Assembly: GCA_905234355.1 (NCBI GenBank)
Contig: CAJOHP010000103.1
Span: forward strand, 1-11,794
Reading direction: 5' to 3'
Source of the DNA: an uncultured Prevotella sp.
GTDB taxonomy: Bacteria; Bacteroidota; Bacteroidia; Bacteroidales; Bacteroidaceae
DNA: 11,794 nt
The notes beneath the pieces were generated by a model. It did no database searches. It saw nothing but the letters and a program-made list of their open reading frames with translations, and was not told the origin of the DNA. This document shows, piece after piece, positions 1-5,608 of the stretch. A program made the position numbers and the translations under genes. Within the stretch, counting starts at the first letter, position 1. Every line of letters starts with the position of its first letter.

Positions 1-113
1 GACTTACAGGATGAAACAAAAAGAGCCAGAAAGATGACAAAAGGTTAAAAACCCATCAATGTCAAACTAAACCGTGGGAATTAATAGAACCCACCTTAAC
101 AAACAAAAGAGCG

Positions 114-782
114 ATGACGCAAACCATAAAGCTATTCAATTGGCACAAGACAGACTACACCGACAAAGAGGTGGTGACAGCGCTACAGCAGCACGACCGC
201 AAGATGGAAGAATGGTTCTACCGGAAGGCCCGCCGATACTTCGACGACCACTTCCGCGACGTGTTCTTCGACCAAGACAGCCGGCAGGAAATCTTCCAAA
301 ACACCTTCCTCAAGCTGTGGATGGAGATAGACAACGGCCGCATCAGCGTGATGGAAGACTGCGTATGCCGACAGCAGCAAGACGGCACACGCAGGAAGAT
401 GACATGCCAGCTGACCACCTTTCTCATGGCTTTTGCCCGCACGGAATACCGCGAAATGGTGCGCAGCCTGCGCGAAGACCCCTACGCCGAGATTGCCGAC
501 AGCCTACAACAGACCGACATGATGACTGCCACGCCTGACGAAGAGGACCCGGAAGAGATGAAGAGCCGTATTGTGGACGACTGCATCAGCCAGCTGCCAC
601 CACGCTGCGCCGAGATTCTCACCTTGTTCTATTATAAAGGCATGAGCCTCGACGAAATCCTGGAGGCACGCAAGGAAAAGAACACGAGCAAGAACGGGCT
701 GAAGACGGCGAAGAACAAGTGTATGAACACGCTCAAGGGACACATCGGCACCGCCTTTGAGCGCCACGGGCTGAGGGCGTGA
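114..782 (+). CDS. ECF-like RNA polymerase sigma-70 family sigma factor
   Basis: A 222-residue protein with the two-domain layout of a group 4 (ECF) sigma factor, which directs core RNA polymerase to a specific promoter set. A region-2-like helix is seen around residues 58-75 (QEIFQNTFLKLWMEIDNG), followed by an aromatic and arginine-rich stretch LTTFLMAFARTEYREMVRSL that fits regions 2.3-2.4 (promoter melting and -10 recognition). Region 4 lies near residues 153-213: an IVDDCISQLPPRCAEILTLFYYKGMSLDEI segment resembles the sigma-70 region 4 pattern, then a basic recognition helix. The ATG at 114 is the first good start; the 113 bp upstream hold no clear SD and no TAnnTTTG box. The next gene starts 84 bp downstream and encodes a membrane protein, the usual position of an anti-sigma factor in such loci. 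The target regulon is not visible; self-regulation and control of the downstream secreted proteins are inferences. Confidence 0.88.
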   Translation: MTQTIKLFNWHKTDYTDKEVVTALQQHDRKMEEWFYRKARRYFDDHFRDVFFDQDSRQEIFQNTFLKLWMEIDNGRISVMEDCVCRQQQDGTRRKMTCQLTTFLMAFARTEYREMVRSLREDPYAEIADSLQQTDMMTATPDEEDPEEMKSRIVDDCISQLPPRCAEILTLFYYKGMSLDEILEARKEKNTSKNGLKTAKNKCMNTLKGHIGTAFERHGLRA

Positions 783-866
783 GAAAAAAATGCGGCACGC
801 GTGGGTTACAACCCGGCAACGACAGCCTTTAAGGAGTATAAAGGAACAAACAAAACGCGAAGAGAC

Positions 867-1472
867 ATGAACGAAGAACGCTACAACAAGACCGAGGCCA
901 ACGCGCTGACACAGCGCATTGCCGACCGCTTGGGTGCCCGCCAGCAGAAGCTGGACCTGATGGAACAGTGGCAGAGGCAAGAGGGCCACACCGCCCGCAT
1001 GCGCCGCATATACATAGCAACAGCGGTAGCCGCAAGCCTTGCAGCACTGATGATAGTAGTGCCTATATGGAGACAGAACGCCACATCGCCCCTCGACGAG
1101 CTGGGTATAGAGCGCCCACAGCTGACCGAGTACCGCAGCGCCGAGAGCGTGGCGGCCGAGATAGATCGGCTGATAGACGAAGAGAACTATGAGCTGGCTC
1201 TGAGAAAGACCCAGAAAGCACTGAAGGGCTCCGACCTCACACTCGACGAGCTGACCTACGTGCCCGAGCTGTGGGACGACCAAGAGGAGGCGCAATATGA
1301 GGAGGCTGCCGAACTTGCCCACAACAGCGACCTGCGCTGGACCTACATCTACCTGCTCCTGAAGACGGGCGACAACAAGAGCGCCAAGAAGGAACTGAAG
1401 AAGTACCTGAAACACCCCGAATACTGCGAGCACGAGCAGGAGGCACGCGAGCTGCTGAAAAGGCTCGACTGA
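867..1472 (+). CDS. Single-pass membrane protein with helical/TPR-like C-terminus, candidate anti-sigma or sensor partner
   Basis: A 201-residue protein. The N-terminal 47 residues are charged and helical, ending in a basic RMRR cluster; residues 48-68 (from IYIATAVAASLAAL) form one membrane helix; the C-terminal ~130 residues are acidic, then basic, and helical. By the positive-inside rule the N-terminus is cytoplasmic and the C-terminal domain periplasmic. Segments such as NYELALRKTQKALKG (about 107-121) and the last ~45 residues (DLRWTYIYLLLKTGDNKSAKKELKKYL) look like TPR or SEL1-type helix pairs. A GTG at 801 in the same frame would add 22 residues, but the ATG at 867 opens a normal hydrophilic N-terminus and is preferred. 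The gene sits between an ECF-like sigma gene and a secreted-protein gene, as anti-sigma or accessory genes do. I see no zinc-binding anti-sigma motif (HxxxCxxC), so the anti-sigma role rests on position and topology only. Confidence 0.75.
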   Translation: MNEERYNKTEANALTQRIADRLGARQQKLDLMEQWQRQEGHTARMRRIYIATAVAASLAALMIVVPIWRQNATSPLDELGIERPQLTEYRSAESVAAEIDRLIDEENYELALRKTQKALKGSDLTLDELTYVPELWDDQEEAQYEEAAELAHNSDLRWTYIYLLLKTGDNKSAKKELKKYLKHPEYCEHEQEARELLKRLD

Positions 1473-1569
1473 AAAAAAACAGCAGGACGAGGGTTACTTC
1501 TCAAAAACAACTTGCTTTAATAGACAAATAAACAACAAAACAATATTAACTCTTAAAAAAACAACGATT

Positions 1570-2259
1570 ATGAAAAAGATGTTTTCCTTGCTGGTCGTAG
1601 CCCTGATGGCTGCCACCGCAACCTTCGCACAGAGTGCAGCAGAACTGGCCAAGCAGCAGGCCGAACTGAGAGCCATCCACATGAAGATGCTGAACGCCAA
1701 ACCCACCAAGGCCGCCAAGAAGCAGGCCAAGGAGCTGAAGAAAGAGGGATGGACGGTGCCTGCCGGCGAAGCCACCATCGAGCAGCAGATCACCCGCAGC
1801 CAGCTCTACGGCGAGGAGTATATCAATGACGAGGAGGGCAACGCCACGAAGCGCTTCATCATGCAGACCGCCGTGCAGACGGGCGGCACCTACAACGCAG
1901 CCTACGCCGCTGCACGCTCCAGCGCACAGGTGGAGCTGGCTGCACTGCTGAAGACGCAGATAGCCGCCGCCATGCAGTCGAAGCTCGACAACGCGCAGTC
2001 GTCGGCCATCTCGGCTACCACCATTGACAAGTTCAACCAGCGCTCACGCGCCATCGTCGACGAGGCACTCACCAACGCCATCAGCGTGCTCACGATCTAC
2101 CGCCGGCTGCAGAACAACAACTTTGAGGTGCAGGTGCGCCTGGCCTTCGACAAGCGCGAGCTGCAGGCACGACTAAAGCGCAACCTCCAGCGCGAGCTCG
2201 AGCAGGAGGGCGACCAGCTCGACTCCACAGTACAAGATGTCATCTGCACCAAGTTCTGA
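1570..2259 (+). CDS. Secreted LPP20-like protein, function unknown
   Basis: A 229-residue exported protein. The N-terminus (MKKMFSLLVVALMAATATFA) is a classic signal peptide, with likely cleavage after Ala20; there is no lipobox cysteine, so it is not an obvious lipoprotein. A lysine- and alanine-rich helical segment follows (about 21-60). From roughly residue 105 to 195 the sequence has the feel of an LPP20-type domain: an alanine-rich helix of AYAAARSSAQVELAALLK type, then a region with Ser/Thr, then IVDEALTNAISVLTIYRRL and a strand-like NNFEVQVRLAFDK. The C-terminus is a charged helix. The family match is by pattern recall and is moderate. The gene lies 97 bp after the membrane protein gene in an AT-rich spacer and points the same way, so it may belong to the sigma-factor operon or be one of its targets. 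Role in the envelope is inferred from export only. Confidence 0.7.
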   Translation: MKKMFSLLVVALMAATATFAQSAAELAKQQAELRAIHMKMLNAKPTKAAKKQAKELKKEGWTVPAGEATIEQQITRSQLYGEEYINDEEGNATKRFIMQTAVQTGGTYNAAYAAARSSAQVELAALLKTQIAAAMQSKLDNAQSSAISATTIDKFNQRSRAIVDEALTNAISVLTIYRRLQNNNFEVQVRLAFDKRELQARLKRNLQRELEQEGDQLDSTVQDVICTKF

Positions 2260-2296
2260 GTCCTCGACTAAGGACTTTAAACAACAAACTTTGCTA

Positions 2297-2324
2297 CGGA
2301 CAGGCATAAAGCCAGTCCCTACAG
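2297..2324 (-). repeat. REP-like hairpin, copy 1
   Basis: Read on the minus strand this copy begins with CTGTAG (GTAG at 2322-2319), followed by an imperfect palindrome with arms GGACTGGC and GCCTGTCC around a TTTAT loop. The central T/T pair is unmatched. Four more copies of the same element occur in this window (2347-2374 and three at 10243-10375). A GTAG tetranucleotide in front of an imperfect hairpin is the hallmark of REP sequences mobilised by RAYT (TnpA-REP) enzymes; assignment to that class is an inference from architecture. Confidence 0.75.
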
Positions 2325-2346
2325 ACACAGACTACAGACTGTAGGC

Positions 2347-2374
2347 CAGACAGGCATAAAGTCAGTCCCTACAG
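2347..2374 (-). repeat. REP-like hairpin, copy 2
   Basis: A diverged copy of the same element in the same orientation, exactly 50 bp downstream of copy 1. CAGGCATAAAG is kept, one arm begins AGAC instead of GGAC, and the other reads GTCAGTCC. The CTAC block (GTAG on the minus strand) is intact at 2369-2372. Between copies 1 and 2 lies a perfect 13-bp palindrome, CTACAG-A-CTGTAG (2332-2344), which may be a scrambled remnant of a further copy. Confidence 0.7.
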
Positions 2375-2386
2375 CCTTACACTACA

Positions 2387-2414
2387 GACCTCAGACTTTA
2401 GACCTCAGACTTTA
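2387..2414 (+). repeat. Tandem 14-bp direct repeat just before a start codon
   Basis: GACCTCAGACTTTA occurs twice back to back (2387-2400 and 2401-2414), ending 3 bp before the ATG at 2418. It occupies the place where the ribosome-binding region of the transglutaminase-like gene must lie, and the repeat is not purine-rich. It adjoins the REP-like copies and shares the ACAGAC/TCAGAC flavour of their flanks, so it probably arose by slippage. No function can be assigned from sequence alone. Confidence 0.8.
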
Positions 2415-2417
2415 AAC

Positions 2418-3893
2418 ATGAGAAAACAATTCTTCCTTCTGGGCATGCTACTCTGGGTAGCCGGAGTGCATGCCCAGAATCCTCAGAAGAGCAAACTGCA
2501 GGACAGCTTCGACGCTTTTCGCAAAGGCTTGCATGAGGATTTCGACAACTTCCGACAGCAGTGCATGCAGGAGTATGCACAGTTTGTGAGAAACCCCTGG
2601 GTGGAGTTCGACCACGTGAAGCCCGTGCCACTGCCCAAGGTGCAGCCCGTGCCCCCCGTGGTGGTGCCCGAAGAGGACACGCGCCCACCCATAGAAGACC
2701 GGCCCATCGTGATAGAGGAGCTCGTCAGGCCTAAGCCCGTGGAGCCGCAGCCGCAGCCTGTGGAGCCTATCGAAGAGGTGCCAGTGGTGCAGCCCAAGAC
2801 CCTCGCCTTCACCTTCTTCGGCACACAGGGACGCGTGAGGTTCGACACCGCGGACAGGGTCGCCCTGCACACCACTGCGGCCGACAACGTGGCCGACGCA
2901 CTTGCACTCTTCACCCCCGAGGCCTACGACAACATGCTCTACGACTGCCTACAGCTGCGTGCCAACCTCCAGCTGAGCGACTGGGCCTACCTGCAGATGC
3001 TCAAGACGCTGAGTGAGACCGCTGCCGGCAAGGGCACCAACGACGCCACACTGCTCCTGGCATGGCTCTTCATGCAGTCGGGATATCAGATGCGACTGGC
3101 CACCGACAACCAGCGGCTCTACATGCTCTACGCCACACGACACACCATCTACGGCCAGATGTCGTACACCATCGACAACACCTGCTACTACGGTGTGGAG
3201 ACGCTGCCTTCACGGCTCTTCATCTGCAAGGCTGCCTTCCCACACGAGCGGGCCCTCTCGCTGCTCGTCGGCACACAGCAGCGCTTTGCCGACAACGCCG
3301 GGACCCGACGCACCATCACGTCGAAGCGTTACTCCGACATCAGCATGCAAGTCAGTGTAAACAAGAATCTTATGGATTTCTACTCTTCCTACCCCACGTC
3401 GATGACCGACGGCAACATGATGACACGCTGGGCCATGTATGCCAACACGCCGATGGACGCAGCAGTGGCCCGGCAGGTCTACCCCACCCTACGGCAGAAG
3501 CTGAGCGGCCTGTCGCAGCTGGAGGCCGTGGAGCGCCTGCTGAACATGGTGCAGACGGGCTTCGAATATGAATACGACGACAAGGTGTGGGGCGGCGACC
3601 GTGCGTTCTTCGCCGAGGAGAGCCTCTACTACCCCTACTGCGACTGCGAAGACCGCTCCATCCTGCTCACCCGGCTGGTGCGCGACCTGCTCGGACTGAA
3701 GTGCCTGCTCATCTACTATCCGGGCCATCTGGCAGCGGCAGTAGCCTTCACCGAAGGCAACGTGGCTGGAGACTACCTCACGGTCGACGGGCGCCGCTAC
3801 GTGGTGACCGACGGCACCTACATCGGAGCACCTGTAGGCAGAACCATGCCCGGTATGGACAACAAGACGGCCAAGGTCATCGTGCTGGAGTGA
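2418..3893 (+). CDS. Secreted transglutaminase-like cysteine protein
   Basis: A 491-residue exported protein. Residues 1-19 form a signal peptide (MRKQFFLLGMLLWVAGVHA), with likely cleavage before Gln20. A charged helical region (about 20-65) is followed by a proline- and valine-rich linker (about 68-128) typical of a periplasmic spacer. The central part (about 130-390) is a globular domain I do not recognise. The C-terminal part (about 385-491) has a transglutaminase-like fold signature: YCDCEDRS with Cys410 as probable nucleophile, PGHLAAAV with His437, and TDGTYIGAPVG with Asp465, giving a complete Cys-His-Asp set in the usual order and spacing. Such domains cross-link, deamidate or cleave peptide or isopeptide bonds; which of these applies here is unknown. 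The gene is separated from the LPP20-like gene by a 158-bp spacer containing REP-like repeats, so it may have its own promoter; I see no good TAnnTTTG box. It converges with the next gene, the two stops being 3 bp apart. Confidence 0.82.
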   Translation: MRKQFFLLGMLLWVAGVHAQNPQKSKLQDSFDAFRKGLHEDFDNFRQQCMQEYAQFVRNPWVEFDHVKPVPLPKVQPVPPVVVPEEDTRPPIEDRPIVIEELVRPKPVEPQPQPVEPIEEVPVVQPKTLAFTFFGTQGRVRFDTADRVALHTTAADNVADALALFTPEAYDNMLYDCLQLRANLQLSDWAYLQMLKTLSETAAGKGTNDATLLLAWLFMQSGYQMRLATDNQRLYMLYATRHTIYGQMSYTIDNTCYYGVETLPSRLFICKAAFPHERALSLLVGTQQRFADNAGTRRTITSKRYSDISMQVSVNKNLMDFYSSYPTSMTDGNMMTRWAMYANTPMDAAVARQVYPTLRQKLSGLSQLEAVERLLNMVQTGFEYEYDDKVWGGDRAFFAEESLYYPYCDCEDRSILLTRLVRDLLGLKCLLIYYPGHLAAAVAFTEGNVAGDYLTVDGRRYVVTDGTYIGAPVGRTMPGMDNKTAKVIVLE

Positions 3894-3896
3894 TCC

Positions 3897-4523
3897 TCAC
3901 GCCTTGCCGTCCTGTGCCTGCGGCTGTTTCTCCTTCTTGGCCAGCATGATGACGCGGAAGGCAAAGTCGGTGGTCCACTTCTGGGAGAAGCCTAAACGCT
4001 TGTTGAGCTCGCGCACCGAGACGATGGTTTTCAGAATACTCGGGTCGCTGTAGTCGTTCTTGTTGAAGATGTCGCTCACGGTCTTCTCCGTCATCGTGCG
4101 CAAGGCACCACGGAACATGCTTGGCACACGCATCTTGAACTTCATCAGGTTGCCCATGAGCATCATCAGCTCCTGCACATAGCTCTGAAACTGCAGCAGG
4201 TAGGACTGCACGTCCTGCAGCTTCTTGCAGCGCCGGCCAATGCTCTGGTCTATCTCCTTGAAGAACATATCGTCCATCTCATACATCTCCTTGATCATCT
4301 TCTTGCAGCGCGCCTTCTCGCCCAGCCCCAGACGGCCGCCCTGGGTGGGCACACGCAGCGTGGTCTTGAACACACGCAGGTCGGGCAACGCTGCCAGGTT
4401 GGTGATGTGCAGCTCCGAGGCAATGACAGCCTGGAAATAGACACGGATGAGCGTCATGAAGTCCTCCATGCCTCCGGCTGGTTGCTCGTCTTTTTTCTTG
4501 AATATACGATCTAATAAATTCAT
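3897..4523 (-). CDS. Hypothetical cytoplasmic protein, unrecognised family
   Basis: A 208-residue protein with no signal peptide or membrane helix. The N-terminus is short and basic (MNLLDRIFKKKDEQ) with a low-complexity linker; the remainder is predicted mainly helical, rich in Met, Lys and Phe, with runs such as YLLQFQSYVQELMMLMGNLMKFKM (about 108-131, given here only as a position guide: hydrophobic heptad-like helix). A C-terminal segment ending KKEKQPQAQDGKA looks disordered. I do not recognise catalytic motifs or a named family. It is transcribed divergently from rfbA, and a TAATTTTG promoter box lies 44-51 bp upstream of its ATG. It ends 3 bp from the stop of the convergent transglutaminase-like gene, leaving no room for a terminator outside the coding sequences. 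Coding potential is supported by length, codon use like its neighbours and the placed promoter. Confidence 0.75.
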   Translation of the reverse strand: MNLLDRIFKKKDEQPAGGMEDFMTLIRVYFQAVIASELHITNLAALPDLRVFKTTLRVPTQGGRLGLGEKARCKKMIKEMYEMDDMFFKEIDQSIGRRCKKLQDVQSYLLQFQSYVQELMMLMGNLMKFKMRVPSMFRGALRTMTEKTVSDIFNKNDYSDPSILKTIVSVRELNKRLGFSQKWTTDFAFRVIMLAKKEKQPQAQDGKA

Positions 4524-4566
4524 AGCCTTTTGGGGATAATCAGTCTGTAGCTTTATAAAAACGGTG

Positions 4567-4574
4567 CAAAATTA
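4567..4574 (-). promoter_or_regulatory. Bacteroidetes -7 box for the minus-strand hypothetical gene
   Basis: On the minus strand this reads TAATTTTG, a full match to the TAnnTTTG -7 element used by the primary sigma factor (SigABfr) of Bacteroidetes. It sits 44 bp before the ATG at 4523, within a GTGTAATTTTGCACC block that mirrors the rfbA promoter block. I see no clear TTG -33 element at the right distance. Confidence 0.65.
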
Positions 4575-4637
4575 CACTTTTTTTCCGACATAGCGTGTTT
4601 TTTTTCAGCAAAAAAACATTATGACAAAAAAAATGTG

Positions 4638-4645
4638 TAACTTTG
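4638..4645 (+). promoter_or_regulatory. Bacteroidetes -7 box for rfbA operon
   Basis: TAACTTTG is a full match to the Bacteroidetes -7 consensus TAnnTTTG, 27 bp before the rfbA ATG at 4673. Transcription would start about 7 bp downstream, giving a leader of roughly 20 nt. The upstream DNA is A/T-tract rich, but a clear TTG -33 element is not seen. The box overlaps an in-frame TTG (4643), which rules that codon out as the rfbA start. Confidence 0.7.
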
Positions 4646-4672
4646 CACCCCATTACCGACAATTGTCTTAAC

Positions 4673-5548
4673 ATGAAAGGAATCGTATTAGCAGGGGGCA
4701 GCGGCACGCGCCTCTACCCTATCACCAAGGGCATCAGCAAGCAGCTCATACCCATCTTCGACAAGCCGATGATATACTACCCCATCTCGGCACTCATGCT
4801 GGCTGGCATACGTGAGATACTCATCATCTCTACGCCCCACGACCTGCCTGGCTTCCGCCGGCTCCTCGGCGACGGCAGCGACATCGGCGTGCGCTTTGAG
4901 TATGCCGAGCAGCCCTCGCCCGACGGACTGGCACAGGCCTTCATCATCGGCGAGCAGTTCATAGGCAACGACTGCGCCTGCCTCGTGCTGGGCGACAACA
5001 TATTCTACGGTTCTGGATTCAGCGCACTGCTGCGACAGAGCGTAGAGAATGCCGAGAAACACGGGCTGGCCACCGTCTTCGGCTACTGGGTCAACGACCC
5101 TGAGCGCTACGGCGTGGCCGAGTTCGACAGCCAGGGCAACTGCCTGAGCATCGAGGAGAAACCGGCACAGCCCAAGTCTAACTACGCCGTGGTGGGACTC
5201 TATTTCTACCCCAACAGCGTAGTAGGTATAGCCAAGAGCATCAAGCCCAGCCCACGCGGCGAACTGGAAATCACCACCGTCAACCAGGAATATCTGGCAC
5301 AGCAACGGCTGAAGGTACAGACGCTGCAGCGCGGATTTGCATGGCTCGACACGGGCACCCACGACTCCCTGGCAGAGGCCTCCACATTCATCGAGGTCAT
5401 CGAGAAGCGGCAGGGACTGAAGGTGGCATGCCTTGAGGAGATAGCATACAAGAGGGGGTGGATAGACAGCAAGCAGCTGCGCAAGCTGGCACAACCCATG
5501 CTCAAGAATGGATACGGACAGTATCTCATGCAACTGGCCGACGACTAA
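4673..5548 (+). CDS. rfbA: Glucose-1-phosphate thymidylyltransferase
   Basis: RfbA/RmlA converts dTTP and glucose-1-phosphate to dTDP-glucose, the first step towards dTDP-rhamnose and other dTDP-deoxysugars used in O-antigen and capsule. The 291-residue length matches the family. The nucleotide-binding signature is intact at the N-terminus: LAGGSGTRLYPIT (6-18), then KQLIPIFDKPMIYYP (23-37). Asp108 in LGDNIFYG and Asp226 in WLDTGTHDSL are the expected metal-binding residues; EEKP (161-164) is also typical. The ATG at 4673 is chosen because the longer reading begins inside the promoter box, and starting at MKGIVLAGG is canonical. It is the first gene of a run with the BY-kinase gene 60 bp downstream. 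Its usual partners rfbB, rfbC and rfbD are not in the window. Confidence 0.96.
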   Translation: MKGIVLAGGSGTRLYPITKGISKQLIPIFDKPMIYYPISALMLAGIREILIISTPHDLPGFRRLLGDGSDIGVRFEYAEQPSPDGLAQAFIIGEQFIGNDCACLVLGDNIFYGSGFSALLRQSVENAEKHGLATVFGYWVNDPERYGVAEFDSQGNCLSIEEKPAQPKSNYAVVGLYFYPNSVVGIAKSIKPSPRGELEITTVNQEYLAQQRLKVQTLQRGFAWLDTGTHDSLAEASTFIEVIEKRQGLKVACLEEIAYKRGWIDSKQLRKLAQPMLKNGYGQYLMQLADD

Positions 5549-5608
5549 GTCCACACACACCACATGAGGATATTATAGCAAAAACAATAAAGCACACATA
5601 AAAAACAT

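Noticed and set aside
74..94. Small hairpin GTGGG/CCCAC upstream of the sigma gene
   Set aside because: Only 5 bp with an 11-nt loop; likely by chance, with no supporting context.
74..538. Open frame overlapping the start of the sigma factor gene
   Set aside because: It is in a different frame from the sigma factor, which has clear region 2 and 4 patterns; its product is Arg/Pro/Gln-rich without domains.
801..866. GTG start that would extend the membrane protein by 22 residues
   Set aside because: The ATG at 867 gives a normal N-terminus, and the extension has no protein-like features.
2259..2293. Weak AGTCC/GGACT hairpin and an AAACTTTG near-match to the -7 box before the transglutaminase gene
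   Set aside because: The stem is 5 bp with an 8-nt loop and no T-tract, and the box misses the first consensus base and lacks a -33 element.
4643..4672. TTG start 30 bp upstream of the rfbA ATG
   Set aside because: It lies inside the TAACTTTG promoter box, so it would be upstream of the transcript start; MKGIVLAGG is the canonical start.
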